DNA of 64,000 bases from Alphaproteobacteria bacterium (lineage in GTDB: Bacteria > Pseudomonadota > Alphaproteobacteria > Micropepsales > Micropepsaceae): the NCBI GenBank assembly GCA_015654635.1, contig JAATGP010000019.1, positions 1 through 64,000 on the forward strand, written 5' to 3'. This document shows, in pieces, positions 8,475 through 17,342 of the stretch. The first letter of the stretch is position 1, and each line of letters begins with the position of its first letter. The position numbers were made by a program, and so were the translations under genes. The notes beneath the pieces were generated by a model. The model saw only the letters and a program-made list of their open reading frames with translations, ran no database searches and was not told where the DNA came from.

Positions 8475-8573
8475 ATGGCCAGAAGCGCCGATGAGGACCG
8501 GAAAAGTCCGGAAAAATTCCTTTCCCACGAGCTTCTGCGCGGTCTGACGCCGCACGCGCTCGCAATACCCTAA
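8475..8573 (+). CDS. Possible 32-residue small protein
   Basis: The ORF starts MARSADEDRKSP and ends HALAIP, with a gggga ribosome-binding-like box 5–8 bases upstream and an extended −10 promoter 45 bp before it. It is hydrophilic at the start, with no transmembrane segment or recognised family. It could be a real small protein, a leader peptide or chance. Only the combination of promoter and ribosome-binding site supports it. Confidence 0.25.
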   Translation: MARSADEDRKSPEKFLSHELLRGLTPHALAIP

Positions 8574-8629
8574 CAACCGGTAGGCTGGACACATCTGAAC
8601 TGCGGCGGATAACCACTTGCAAAGTTTCG

Positions 8630-8644
8630 CTCTGTGTGACAGAG
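8630..8644. promoter_or_regulatory. Candidate operator of the membrane protein/regulator pair
   Basis: CTCTGT-GTG-ACAGAG is a perfect 6-bp inverted repeat directly before TATTCTATATA, a plausible −10 region, and 32 bp ahead of the ATG at 8676. The downstream winged-helix regulator gene suggests autoregulation, but the link is inference. Confidence 0.35.
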
Positions 8645-8675
8645 TATTCTATATAGCCTTACCCCTAGGCGCGAA

Positions 8676-9227
8676 ATGTCTTTATCCTCCGAAGAAGCAG
8701 CCAAGAGCCTGTCGCAAGCCGAGGAAGCCCGGAAGCGCAGCTCCGAGCTTTATTTTTACCATCGCTCATCGCCCCACCTCATCCTATGGGGAACGATCTG
8801 GGTGATCGGCTACGGCGGCACCGGTCTGTTTCCGAGCTATTCCGATTATCTCTGGGACGCCTTGGTTGTGATCGGTGTGGCTTGCGGTTTTTGGGTTAGC
8901 CGCTGCCGAGGGAGTACGACCGGACCAAAGGCTTGGCGCTTGGTCGCACTGGCGGCGATCATCATTTTCTTCGTCTCAGCGACCTACAGCATCATGCGGC
9001 CCCATTTCGCCGCGCAGTTCTGTGCCTACCCGGCGCTGATCACGGGCAGCGTTTATATGGCCATCGGACTGTGGTCGGGTCTGCGCTATGTCGTGACCGG
9101 CGCGGCCGTGGTGGCGCTGACCCTGGCCGGATTCTATTTCATCGATCCCCATTTATACCTTTTCTGGATGGCGGCAGTCGGCGGCGGCTCGATGATTCTG
9201 GCCGGGCTGTGGTTTCGGACGGTGTGA
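8676..9227 (+). CDS. Integral membrane protein of unknown function
   Basis: The 183-residue protein has a short charged N-terminal helix (SSEEAAKSLSQAEEARKRSS), then about five hydrophobic segments around residues 35–52, 60–75, 88–105, 118–135 and 138–180. No catalytic motif is visible. The next gene starts 2 bp after its stop and encodes a winged-helix DNA-binding protein, a common pairing in which the regulator controls the membrane-protein gene. Function is unknown; sensing or membrane-stress roles would be guesses. Confidence 0.75.
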   Translation: MSLSSEEAAKSLSQAEEARKRSSELYFYHRSSPHLILWGTIWVIGYGGTGLFPSYSDYLWDALVVIGVACGFWVSRCRGSTTGPKAWRLVALAAIIIFFVSATYSIMRPHFAAQFCAYPALITGSVYMAIGLWSGLRYVVTGAAVVALTLAGFYFIDPHLYLFWMAAVGGGSMILAGLWFRTV

Positions 9228-9229
9228 CC

Positions 9230-9529
9230 ATGGAACAGCCCGATCCCCTCATCCATCAACCGGTGCGCCTTAAGATCATGGCGGCATTGAAAGCCCTGCC
9301 GGTCGGCGAGCTGATCGAATTCGTCCGTCTCAAAGCCATCGTCGCGGCCACAGAAGGCAATCTCGGCGCCCATATCACCACGCTGGAAGACGCCGGCTAT
9401 GTCGTAGTGGAAAAGGATTTCGTCGCCAAGCGGCCGCGCACCCGCATGATGCTGAGCAAGCAAGGCCGCCGGGCTTATGACGATTATCTCGATTATTTGC
9501 GGGAAATCATCGCCCTGTCGGAATCCTGA
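9230..9529 (+). CDS. Winged-helix transcriptional regulator
   Basis: The 99-residue protein starts at the ATG at 9230, 2 bp after the membrane-protein stop. LIHQPVRLKIMAAL, the helix-turn-helix LKAIVAATEGNLGAHI and the wing segment following DAGYVVVEKDF fit the small winged-helix (HTH_34, MarR/ArsR-like) family. It probably represses its own operon with the upstream membrane protein; a candidate operator lies at 8630–8644. Its last 37 bp overlap the end of the convergent gluQRS gene. Confidence 0.8.
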   Translation: MEQPDPLIHQPVRLKIMAALKALPVGELIEFVRLKAIVAATEGNLGAHITTLEDAGYVVVEKDFVAKRPRTRMMLSKQGRRAYDDYLDYLREIIALSES

Positions 9530-10353
9530 AGACAAGCGGCGATGTCCCGCGGGGTCGCGCCTTGTTCGCGCAGGGCCTGTAAGGTAACGGCACGGTCGCG
9601 CTTGGAGAATTTCTTGCCCGTCTCGTCCAAGATGAGTTTGTGGTGAGCATAGGCGGGCTCGGGCAAGCCCAGCAGCGTTTGCAATAGGCGCTGGATATGG
9701 GTGGCGGCAAAGAGATCCTGGCCGCGGGTGACCAGCGTGACGCCCTGGAAGGCATCATCCATCACCACCGCGAGGTGATAGGCAGAGGGGGTATCCTTCC
9801 TCGCCAAGACGATATCGCCGAAGCACAACGGATCTACGCTGATGCAACCGGTTTGCCCTTCGCCCTGCTCCTGAAAGCTGAGAGGCCCGGCCCCCGCAGC
9901 GGCTTTGGCGCTGTCGAGCCGCAAGGCATAAGGCTGGCCCTCTGACAGGCGCCGGTTCCGCGCGGTTTCGCTGAGAGGACGGCAGGTACCGGGATAAAGC
10001 GGGCCATCGGGGCCCTGCGGGGCGCTCTCGGCGCGGGCGATTTCCTCAGCGATTTCCGTTCGGGTGCAAAAGCAGGGATAAACCAGCCCCATCGCCTTCA
10101 GCTTCGCCAGCGCCGCGCCGTAAGCCGCCATGCGTGTCGACTGCCGCAACACCGGCTCCTCCCAGGAAAGTCCGAGCCAAGCCAAGTCGTTTAATATCGC
10201 AGCTTCGTATACGGCTTTGCAGCGGGCGCGATCGATATCTTCGATCCGCACCAGAAAGCGCGTGCCGCGCGCCCGGGCAAAGAGCGCCGCATAGGCATGG
10301 CCGAGGTGAAGCGCGCCGGTGGGGCTGGGAGCGAAACGGGTTGTGGTCGTCAT
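9493..10353 (-). CDS. gluQ: Glutamyl-Q tRNA(Asp) synthetase
   Basis: The 286-residue protein starts at the ATG at 10353 (MTTTTRFAPSPTGALHLGH). It has the class I HIGH-type motif (HLGH), zinc-binding residues in CFCTRTE and YPGTCR, and the KMSKS equivalent KFSKRD. It lacks the anticodon-binding half of GluRS, as expected for GluQRS, which charges glutamate onto queuosine at position 34 of tRNA-Asp. Its final 37 bp overlap the convergent regulator gene, so both C-termini share DNA. Confidence 0.93.
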   Translation of the reverse strand: MTTTTRFAPSPTGALHLGHAYAALFARARGTRFLVRIEDIDRARCKAVYEAAILNDLAWLGLSWEEPVLRQSTRMAAYGAALAKLKAMGLVYPCFCTRTEIAEEIARAESAPQGPDGPLYPGTCRPLSETARNRRLSEGQPYALRLDSAKAAAGAGPLSFQEQGEGQTGCISVDPLCFGDIVLARKDTPSAYHLAVVMDDAFQGVTLVTRGQDLFAATHIQRLLQTLLGLPEPAYAHHKLILDETGKKFSKRDRAVTLQALREQGATPRDIAACLQDSDRAMISRK

Positions 10354-10396
10354 GGTGGCATGACAATCATGCCGCGGGATTAGAAAGGGAAACAAG

Positions 10397-11065
10397 ATGG
10401 CATTGTCGGGACCACGCCTTTCCCCCAAACGCGGCAAACCGACCGCATTGGTCGTGCTGCTGCACGGCTATGGCTCCGATGGCGATGATTTGATTGGGTT
10501 GGCCGAGCCGTTGTCGCAGTTGTTGCCCGGGGCCCAGTTCGTTGCCCCCAATGCCCCGATGGCGTGCCCCGGCGCCCGCTTCATGTGGTTTGCCATCGCC
10601 GCGCTTGACCCGGCCGCCATGCATAAAGGCGTGCTGACCGCCGCACCCGCCCTCAAAGCCTTCATCGACGGCGAATTGCTGCGCCTGGGCCTGGGCAGCG
10701 ACCGCCTTGCCTTGATCGGTTTCAGCCAAGGCACCATGCTGGCGCTGCATTTAAGCCTTTCGGGGCTGAAACCCGCCGCTGTGGTCGGCTTTTCTGGGGT
10801 TTTGACCGGCAGTGGCGAAGCAGAGCCAAAAGCGGATTTGCCGCCCTATTTCCTCGCCCACGGCAGCGCCGATCAGGTGATTCCACCCGACGCGCTGTTC
10901 GCGACCGCAAGTGCTTTGGGGCAAGCTGGCGCCCGGGTACAATGGCATTTGGCACCCGGCATCGGCCACGGCATTGACGATAGGGGCTTGGCACTGGCGG
11001 GCAATTTCCTGCAGCTCGCCTTCGATAAGCGTCTGGCTGCGGCGGGACCGGCCTCTACGGTTTGA
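10397..11065 (+). CDS. Phospholipase/carboxylesterase family hydrolase
   Basis: The 222-residue alpha/beta hydrolase belongs to the PF02230 carboxylesterase group. VVLLHGYGSDGDDL forms the oxyanion region, GFSQGTM holds the serine nucleophile, HGSADQVIP the acid and GIGHGI the histidine. Members hydrolyse short-chain esters or lysophospholipids; the natural substrate is unknown. It is cytoplasmic, with no signal peptide. It is divergent from gluQRS with 43 bp between starts. Confidence 0.88.
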   Translation: MALSGPRLSPKRGKPTALVVLLHGYGSDGDDLIGLAEPLSQLLPGAQFVAPNAPMACPGARFMWFAIAALDPAAMHKGVLTAAPALKAFIDGELLRLGLGSDRLALIGFSQGTMLALHLSLSGLKPAAVVGFSGVLTGSGEAEPKADLPPYFLAHGSADQVIPPDALFATASALGQAGARVQWHLAPGIGHGIDDRGLALAGNFLQLAFDKRLAAAGPASTV

Positions 11066-11190
11066 CGCTGAAGCGTCGCGCTTTCGTCACAGCGAATCAC
11101 TTAGACTATGCGGCGTATTGGCAATGTCATGCGTTGTCCCTAGACTGGTTACGCTATGGTACGGAGGCTGATCTTCGATAAGGTCATGAC

Positions 11191-11748
11191 GTGTTAGCCG
11201 CGCGCAGCCCTAACAACTGCCCGGCGCTGGTCCTCAACGCTGACTATCGTCCGTTGAGCTACTTTCCGTTGTCTCTATGGTCCTGGCAGGACACCATCAA
11301 GGCGGTGTTCCTGAACCGCGTCAACATCCTGGAAGAATACGACCGCACCGTGCACTCGCCCTCGTTCGAGATGCGCCTGCCCAGCGTGGTGTCGCTGAAA
11401 TCCTACATCCGCCCCGCACGCAGTCCGGCTTTCACGCGCTTCAATGTTTTCCTGCGCGACCGCTTTGAATGCCAATATTGCGGCGCCAGCGAAGACCTCA
11501 CCTTCGATCACGTCATTCCGCGTTCGCGCGGGGGGCTGACGACATGGGAGAATGTGATCACGGCTTGCGCGCCCTGCAATCTGCTCAAAGGCGGGCGGAT
11601 GCCGCACAAATGCGGTATGCATCCGCGCCTGCGCCCGCACCGCCCCAGTGTGATCGAATTGCGCAACAACGGGCGGCTGTTCCCGCCCAATTATCTGCAC
11701 GATAGCTGGGCGGATTATTTGTATTGGGACAGCGAGCTGGAGCCGTGA
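11191..11748 (+). CDS. HNH endonuclease
   Basis: The 185-residue protein contains an HNH nuclease with CxxC zinc pairs. FECQYCGA, DHVIPRSRGG (the catalytic His), the Asn in TTWENVITAC and CAPCN make the full HNH module. This stand-alone type (NADYRPLSYFPLSLWSWQDTIKAV at its N-terminus) is widespread in bacteria; its role is not established. The start is taken as GTG at 11191. No restriction-modification partner or phage gene lies nearby. Confidence 0.88.
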   Translation: MLAARSPNNCPALVLNADYRPLSYFPLSLWSWQDTIKAVFLNRVNILEEYDRTVHSPSFEMRLPSVVSLKSYIRPARSPAFTRFNVFLRDRFECQYCGASEDLTFDHVIPRSRGGLTTWENVITACAPCNLLKGGRMPHKCGMHPRLRPHRPSVIELRNNGRLFPPNYLHDSWADYLYWDSELEP

Positions 11749-11779
11749 CAGGCGTGGGCAGCATCGAGTTTTTGGAGCG

Positions 11780-12451
11780 TCAGCCAGCCCGTCCTAGCCA
11801 AACGGACAGCTCGACATCCTCGGCGAACGGCACCGAGAGATAGCCGCCCGCCGGATCGCGCACACGGGCAAGATAGGCGGGGCTGTCATCGGCATTGTCC
11901 GCCACCACCAGCGTTCCAGGCCGGAATTGGGGCTCCAGCTGTGCCAGAATTTGTGGATAGAGCGGCTTGGCACCATCGAGAAGAACCAGATCGATGGCGC
12001 TTGGCAGATCGCGGCTTAGCGTCTCCAAAGCATCGCCAACACGTAGGTCTACGAAGTCGCCGAGCGCCGCAGCAGCAATGGTTTGCCGCAAGCGCGCCAC
12101 CTTGGCGGGCTCGAATTCGGTGCTGATGAGACGGCCGCCGCCATTGTCTTTGAGGGCCGCGGCGAGGTGCAAGGTTGAAATGCCAAAGGAGGCACCGAAC
12201 TCGACAACAGAGCTGGCTTTGATTGCCCGGGCCAGCATGTAAAGCAGGCGCGCGGTGTCGGGTGAGACGGCCAGATAGGCATCCTTCGCGCTGTTATAAA
12301 ACGCCCGGTAATCCGGACTTTGGACAACGGCGTGACGCGCCGCGGGCGGCATTCCCGCCCATTGTGCGCGAAAGGCGATATCGCTAGCGCTGGCTTCGGC
12401 GGTCAGCTTGGCCAACAAGGGGGCGAGGGGAGGCGATAGAAGTGCGGTCAT
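11780..12451 (-). CDS. O-methyltransferase-like SAM-dependent enzyme
   Basis: From the ATG at 12451 (MTALLSPPLAPLL) the protein has 223 residues; upstream ATGs at 12466 and 12481 would add 5 or 10. VVEFGASFGISTLHLA is motif I of a class I SAM methyltransferase, and IDLVLLDGAKPLYPQIL is the acidic strand typical of COMT-like O-methyltransferases. The acceptor is unknown. It is divergent from a TetR regulator, with a long inverted repeat between them, suggesting the regulator controls it. Confidence 0.83.
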   Translation of the reverse strand: MTALLSPPLAPLLAKLTAEASASDIAFRAQWAGMPPAARHAVVQSPDYRAFYNSAKDAYLAVSPDTARLLYMLARAIKASSVVEFGASFGISTLHLAAALKDNGGGRLISTEFEPAKVARLRQTIAAAALGDFVDLRVGDALETLSRDLPSAIDLVLLDGAKPLYPQILAQLEPQFRPGTLVVADNADDSPAYLARVRDPAGGYLSVPFAEDVELSVWLGRAG

Positions 12452-12486
12452 GGCGGGAGATCTCATGGTTGAAAAGGCCACCCATT

Positions 12487-12521
12487 AATGCGAATGTTTC
12501 GTCATATTCGCAATTCGCATT
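12487..12521. promoter_or_regulatory. Candidate TetR operator between divergent genes
   Basis: AATGCGAAT at 12487–12495 and its exact complement ATTCGCATT at 12513–12521 form a 9-bp inverted repeat with a 17-bp spacer, which holds another ATTCGC half site. It lies between the methyltransferase and TetR genes. The site also supports starting TetR at 12533 rather than at the in-frame ATG at 12488 inside the repeat. Confidence 0.55.
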
Positions 12522-12532
12522 TGAAAAGCCCC

Positions 12533-13180
12533 ATGACGCCCCGCTCCGCGCCCGCGATTTCCGCCCGAAAAGAGCCCCAACAAGGCCGCTCCAAAAACTT
12601 GGTGACAGCCATTTTGGAGGCGGCGGTTCGCATCTTGCGAACCGAGGGCGCGGTACATTTCACCATGGCGCACATCGCCGAACGGGCCGGGGTGAGTGTT
12701 GGCTCGCTCTACCAGTATTTTCCCAACAAGCAGGCGGTGCTGTTCCGCCTGCAGACCGCAGAATGGCAAGACAATGCGGCCTTCCTCGGCGGCATTTTGG
12801 CGGAGCGCAGCAAAAGCCCGCAGCTGCGGCTTAAGGCCATGATCCTGCATTTTTTCCGCTCGGAATGTGAGGAAGCACCTTTTCGCCGCGCGCTGGACGA
12901 TGCAGCGCCGTTTTACCGGCGCGCCCCGGAAGCGCAGGCCCAGCGCAAACATGTCATGAAAATCATGAAGGCTTTCATCGCCGAGGCCATTCCCAATGCA
13001 GTCCCAGCGACGCAGAGTTTTGCCGCGGAGTTTGTCCTGGCGACCATTTCGGCGCTGGGAAAACACGTGTCGGAGAAAGACGGCGCCGATGCGCGGGTCG
13101 ATCGGTTTGCTGCCGCGACGAGCGACATGCTGTGCGACTGGCTGGCACAGAAAAACGCGCGCCAGGTTTCGGACGCTTAA
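12533..13180 (+). CDS. TetR family transcriptional regulator
   Basis: The 215-residue protein (MTPRSAPAISARKEPQQGRS) has the TetR N-terminal DNA-binding domain: ILEAAVRILRTEGAVHFTMAHIAERAGVSVGSLYQYFPNK in outline, with the SLYQYF recognition helix at about residues 60–65. The rest is the helical ligand-binding domain; the ligand is unknown. It is divergent from the O-methyltransferase gene, with a perfect inverted repeat between. Its end overlaps the end of the convergent coq7 by 4 bp. Confidence 0.88.
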   Translation: MTPRSAPAISARKEPQQGRSKNLVTAILEAAVRILRTEGAVHFTMAHIAERAGVSVGSLYQYFPNKQAVLFRLQTAEWQDNAAFLGGILAERSKSPQLRLKAMILHFFRSECEEAPFRRALDDAAPFYRRAPEAQAQRKHVMKIMKAFIAEAIPNAVPATQSFAAEFVLATISALGKHVSEKDGADARVDRFAAATSDMLCDWLAQKNARQVSDA

Positions 13181-13728
13181 ATTTTCGTCGACAATGCGAT
13201 GGCGATTTTGCAGCCGGTTTTGATCGCGGCGGTGAGAAGCCCGTGGCCCAGCGCTTGTTCCGAGCCATGGGCGATGGCCGCATCGTGATGGGCGACCTCC
13301 TCGGCGCGGAATTGGGCGATGGTTTGCTTTAAGTCTGGTTCGGATTCGCCGAGGCGTTCGAGTTGCGCGCCATAATGCTGATCGATCACCGTTTCGACCG
13401 CTTCGGTGCAGGCCATGGCCGTGCGTTCCCCCAGCATGGCCGTTGCGGCGCCGAGGGCAAATCCTGCCACGCGCCAGATCGGCTCTAGCGCCGTGGGGCG
13501 CACACGGCGTTCGCCGAGAAGGCTCTCGAAACGCTTCAGATGTAGCGCTTCCTGCGCCGCCATATGTTTGATGGCGTCGGCGGCTTTGCTGTTGCGCCCG
13601 GCGAAGACGGCCATCTGGCCGGCATATATGCGCACAGCGCCAAATTCGCCGGCATGATCGACACGGATCATGGCAGCAACCTCATCGCTTGCGATGGGAC
13701 CGGGACATGCCGGACGGCCCCTGCGCAT
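13177..13728 (-). CDS. coq7: Demethoxyubiquinone hydroxylase
   Basis: The 183-residue protein starts at the ATG at 13728, which overlaps the dsbB stop (TGATG). It carries the di-iron carboxylate motifs of Coq7: the Glu in DHAGEFGAVRIY, EALH, the Glu in EAVETVIDQHY and EEVAHHD. Coq7 hydroxylates the quinone ring in a late aerobic step of ubiquinone synthesis. The length matches the shorter alphaproteobacterial form. It is cotranscribed with dsbB. Confidence 0.93.
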   Translation of the reverse strand: MRRGRPACPGPIASDEVAAMIRVDHAGEFGAVRIYAGQMAVFAGRNSKAADAIKHMAAQEALHLKRFESLLGERRVRPTALEPIWRVAGFALGAATAMLGERTAMACTEAVETVIDQHYGAQLERLGESEPDLKQTIAQFRAEEVAHHDAAIAHGSEQALGHGLLTAAIKTGCKIAIALSTKI

Positions 13729-14225
13729 CAGCGTGCCCACGCGAGGGGCAGCTTGACCGCCTTGGTGAGCAGCAAGCCGCCCACAAGAGCCGCACCCGAC
13801 GAGATCAGAAAATTGTAGCCCGCCAGCGAAAGCCCAAACAGCCGCCAGCTGGGGGCATCGCAACGCGGCACCGGGGCGTTGAGATTCATGTTCGCGCCGA
13901 GGACGAAGCGCGGACCGGTGCAACTCGAAGGGCCCGCGACCAATTTCCACTCCACCAGCGCCTGATAGCCACCAATCAAAGCCGTTGTGAGGATCAATAC
14001 CAACGCCAGCCAAACCAAGAGCCGCAAGGCATCGCGATCGATGACACGCCAGACGTAGAGCAGGGTGCCCCCCAATCCGGCCACAATGGCGCCATCATGC
14101 GGCCAACGCTGCCAGTGACACATCTCGCACGGCAGAACGCCCAGACCATATTGGAAGAACAACGCGCCCAAAATCATCGCAAGCGAATAGGAGCCGACCA
14201 GAATTGCAACCTTGTCTTCACGCAC
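13728..14225 (-). CDS. dsbB: Disulfide bond formation protein DsbB
   Basis: The four-helix membrane protein has the catalytic CEMCHWQRW pair in the first periplasmic loop and a second pair of cysteines (PSSCTGPRF and VPRCDAPSW) in the second loop, as in DsbB. It passes electrons from DsbA to quinone. The start is taken as GTG at 14225 (VREDKVAI) because AGAGGA lies about 8 bases upstream; an ATG at 14276 would add 17 residues. Its stop overlaps the coq7 start; the pairing with a quinone enzyme may be chance. Confidence 0.87.
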   Translation of the reverse strand: MREDKVAILVGSYSLAMILGALFFQYGLGVLPCEMCHWQRWPHDGAIVAGLGGTLLYVWRVIDRDALRLLVWLALVLILTTALIGGYQALVEWKLVAGPSSCTGPRFVLGANMNLNAPVPRCDAPSWRLFGLSLAGYNFLISSGAALVGGLLLTKAVKLPLAWAR

Positions 14226-14493
14226 GGTGGCATTCCTCTTTCGCAAACAATTCTGAAGCGGCGCGCATGGTGCCACGCTTTCGGGATGAATCGAAGTCCT
14301 GCCGCGATAACAAAGTCAACATCTTGCCGCAATTTTTCTTCTTATCTGTCACAGCATGAGCACTAGATAGAATCCCTATGGAGTGCGTGCGGTTTGCCTG
14401 CGAAAATTCATAGCCTAAAAATTTTGCCATAAGATGGTTGCGGGCATACACACTTGCGTTTGAGGCTAAGGGCGCGCAAAGGAACGAAGTATT

Positions 14494-15231
14494 TTGAGAA
14501 CACCTATGCGCAAGCAAGTGGTCAAAAACATTGTACGCCGCGAACTCTTGATGATCGACGGCCGCGATGTGGAGTTGGGCGTGAAGCTCAATCCGCAAGC
14601 AAGGCGCATGATCGTGAAGGTGCATCCGACCAGCGGCGAAGTCATTGTGATCGCGCCTTCCAAGCGTGCGCTGGACCGGGCGGTGGAATTTGCCCGCAGC
14701 GAAGCGGCGTGGATTGCCCGCCAGCTGGCGCAAGTGCCGAGCCGCGTGGTGCTCACACCGGGCGCGCATATTCCGTTTCGCGGCAAGGAGCACGCTATCC
14801 AGCGCGGCGAAGAAGGCCCCGTGGTGGTCCATGAGCAGGAACAGATTATCAGCGTCTCGGGACGGCTCGAACATGCGCCGCGCCGCATCGTCGATTTCCT
14901 CAAGAAATATGCCAGGCAGGAATGCGAGACCAAATCCTTCGGTTACGCCGCACGGCTGGGGCTGAAGCCGACCCGCATCACCGTGCGCGATACCGCCAGC
15001 CGCTGGGGCTCTTGCTCGTCAACCAAGTCGCTATCGTTTTCCTGGCGCCTGATCATGGCGCCGCCCTTCGTGCTCGACTATGTGGTGGCGCATGAAGTGG
15101 CGCATATGAAGGAAATGAATCACGGCGAGAATTTCTGGCGCATTGTCGAGGAACTCGTCGGCGATGTGACCAAGCCGCAAGCCTGGCTGCGCCAGCATGG
15201 CGCTGCCCTGCACCGCTACCGCCCGCGCTAG
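14494..15231 (+). CDS. YgjP-like (M48-related) metallopeptidase domain protein
   Basis: The 245-residue protein is of the YgjP/DUF45 type. The zinc motif is HEVAHMKEMNH, with the preceding block DTASRWGSCSSTKSLSFSWRL that is diagnostic for the family. The N-terminal beta-rich half (residues 1–110) is typical. It is cytoplasmic, with no membrane segment. It starts with TTG at 14494, or possibly ATG at 14506. Substrates are unknown. Its stop lies 3 bp from the stop of the convergent penicillin-binding protein. Confidence 0.85.
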   Translation: MRTPMRKQVVKNIVRRELLMIDGRDVELGVKLNPQARRMIVKVHPTSGEVIVIAPSKRALDRAVEFARSEAAWIARQLAQVPSRVVLTPGAHIPFRGKEHAIQRGEEGPVVVHEQEQIISVSGRLEHAPRRIVDFLKKYARQECETKSFGYAARLGLKPTRITVRDTASRWGSCSSTKSLSFSWRLIMAPPFVLDYVVAHEVAHMKEMNHGENFWRIVEELVGDVTKPQAWLRQHGAALHRYRPR

Positions 15232-15234
15232 GCG

Positions 15235-17205
15235 TTACGTCCCGAACAGCCGATCCAGCAAGCTCTGAAAGCTGTCGGCGGGTTTCTTGTCTTTGTCGCC
15301 GTCAGGGTTTGGTGCCGCACCGTCTTGGGCCTCGGCCACTTCCGGCGCCGCGCCCGCCAGCGGACGGACGGGCAGGCCTTGTTCTGCATCGACCATGAAA
15401 CGCTTGAAAATATGCGCCGGCAGGGTGCCGCCGGAAGCATGGTTCATCGGCGCATTATCGTCATTGCCGATCCATACCCCGCAGACGAGATCCGCCGTGA
15501 AGCCGACAAACCAGGCATCGTGAAAGTCCTGGGTGGTGCCGGTTTTCCCCGCCACCGGGCGATCATCGAGCTTGGCGGCTTTGCCGGTGCCGGTGGATAC
15601 CACCTGGGTCATCAGATCGGTCATGGCGTTTAGATTCTGCGGCGCCATCACTTGGCCGAGACCGGTAGGCTTGCGCTGCCACAGGATTTTTCCGGATATG
15701 GTCCGTATACGAAGGATGCCATGGGCCGTCACCCCTGTCCCGCCATTGGCGAAGGGCACATAAGCCGCGGTCAGTTCCAAGGGCGTCACCACGCTGGTGC
15801 CCAGCGCCAGAGAAGAGACCGCCTGCAGCGGAGTTTCGATGCCGAGCCGCTTGGCGGTTTTCGCCACAGCTTTGGGCGAGACCTCTGCCGTCAATTGCAC
15901 GGCGACGGAGTTGGAGGAGATGGCAAAGGCTTCCTTAAGCGAGATGTCGCCGCGATATTTGCCTTCATAATCTTCCGGCTTCCAGCCGCGGATATCCACC
16001 GGCCCGTCATGCATCATGTCGGAGGGCTGGCGGCCATGCTCAAAGGCGGTGAGATAGACGAACGGTTTGAAGGCCGAGCCGGGCTGACGCAGCGCATCGG
16101 TGGCGCGGTTGTAGGGGCTTTGGGAATAAGAAGCGCCCCCGACCATGGCGCGCACGGCGCCATCGGGCGTCATCGCCACCAGCGCGGCCTGGCTGACATT
16201 GTACTTGCCGCCTTCCTCACGCAGATTGGCAGTCACGGCCCGCTCCGCCTCGTTCTGGATGTCGAGATCGAAGGTGGTATCCACAATCACGGCTTCTTGC
16301 GGGTCGCCGATATAGCCGCTGATCTGACTCATCACCCAATCGGCGAAATAGCCGGAGCTGGGCGTGCCCGAGCCGCGGACGATGCGCACGCGCGTGGTTT
16401 GGGCATCTTTGCGGGTGTCCTCGTCAATGAAGCCCGCCTCCTGCATGGCGCCCAGCACCACGCCGGCACGATCATGGCTGGCATCGGGATCGAAGAGCGG
16501 GTTGTAGCGCGCCGGCGCCTTCACCGAACCGGCCAGCATGGCCGCTTCCGGTAAACTGAGTCCGCTCGCATGTTTGCCGAAAAAGCGTGAGGCGGCCGCT
16601 TCAATGCCGTAGACGCCTGCGCCGAAATAAACTCGGTTCAGATAGAGTGTCAGAATCTGATCTTTGGAATAGCGCGATTCCAAATAGGCCGCGAGCATGG
16701 CTTCTTGGATCTTGCGCTTGAAGGTACGGTCGGGGACCAGAAAGAGGTTCTTGGCCAACTGTTGCGTCAGTGTCGAGCCGCCCTGCACGACATGGCCCAC
16801 CATGATGTTTTCATAAGCGGCGCGGGAAAGACCGATCGGATCGACGCCGAAATGGCTGCGGAAGCGCCGGTCTTCGATGGCGATGAAGGCGTTTGGCACG
16901 TAGGAGGGCAAAGTCGCCACTTCGACAAGGACGCCTTGGGTCAGTCCGCGCCGGGCAATCTGGCGGCCATGATCATCCAGGATGGTGACGTCCCGCGAAG
17001 GGCCGTTGGCCATCAGGCTGTTGACGTCAGGCAGGTCCGACAGAAAGCGCGAGAAGAAAATGCCGCCGAAAATGATGCCCCAAGCGACAAACAACACCAG
17101 CACATAAGGCCAGGAGCGGCTTTTTTTGGCAGGCCTGGGCTCGACCGCGGAATCCCCGATCTCGGCCATCGCGTTGCGATCTTGGTTGCGACCTGGGCGC
17201 GCCAT
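15235..17205 (-). CDS. Class A penicillin-binding protein (PBP1A-like)
   Basis: The 656-residue bifunctional peptidoglycan synthase has an N-terminal membrane anchor at about residues 30–55. A GT51 glycosyltransferase domain follows ([30 protein letters not shown]). The transpeptidase domain has all three active-site motifs: SAFK in [19 protein letters not shown] and [11 protein letters not shown]. It polymerises and cross-links glycan strands in the periplasm. A possible earlier reading with MAEIGDS as start would remove 12 residues. The C-terminus is a short charged tail. Confidence 0.93.
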   Translation of the reverse strand: MARPGRNQDRNAMAEIGDSAVEPRPAKKSRSWPYVLVLFVAWGIIFGGIFFSRFLSDLPDVNSLMANGPSRDVTILDDHGRQIARRGLTQGVLVEVATLPSYVPNAFIAIEDRRFRSHFGVDPIGLSRAAYENIMVGHVVQGGSTLTQQLAKNLFLVPDRTFKRKIQEAMLAAYLESRYSKDQILTLYLNRVYFGAGVYGIEAAASRFFGKHASGLSLPEAAMLAGSVKAPARYNPLFDPDASHDRAGVVLGAMQEAGFIDEDTRKDAQTTRVRIVRGSGTPSSGYFADWVMSQISGYIGDPQEAVIVDTTFDLDIQNEAERAVTANLREEGGKYNVSQAALVAMTPDGAVRAMVGGASYSQSPYNRATDALRQPGSAFKPFVYLTAFEHGRQPSDMMHDGPVDIRGWKPEDYEGKYRGDISLKEAFAISSNSVAVQLTAEVSPKAVAKTAKRLGIETPLQAVSSLALGTSVVTPLELTAAYVPFANGGTGVTAHGILRIRTISGKILWQRKPTGLGQVMAPQNLNAMTDLMTQVVSTGTGKAAKLDDRPVAGKTGTTQDFHDAWFVGFTADLVCGVWIGNDDNAPMNHASGGTLPAHIFKRFMVDAEQGLPVRPLAGAAPEVAEAQDGAAPNPDGDKDKKPADSFQSLLDRLFGT

Positions 17206-17280
17206 TCTCAGGGCCTCTCGGGAAAGCCCAATCTGAGCGCCAATGGTTAACAGCCGTTAAACAAAGCGCTTACGCTACGG

Positions 17281-17315
17281 AATAGAACAAAGGGGCCGGT
17301 ACAGCGTCCGGCCCC
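17281..17315 (-). terminator. Rho-independent terminator after the GIN-domain gene
   Basis: GGGGCCGG (17292–17299) pairs with CCGGCCCC (17308–17315) around an 8-base loop, followed on the minus strand by TTTGTTCTATT. It lies 27 bp past the stop of the GIN-domain gene. Confidence 0.75.
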
Positions 17316-17342
17316 CTGTAGAATTGACGGAGTTTGAGGATT

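Larger units (their letters stand above)
8208..8674. other. Intergenic region with a promoter and possible small ORF
   Basis: This 467-bp gap between hisE and the membrane-protein gene contains no standard gene. It holds an extended −10 element at 8422–8430, a 32-codon ORF behind a gggga box, and a short inverted repeat just before the membrane-protein gene. The part next to hisE (8208–8400) shows nothing I can name. Confidence 0.6.
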
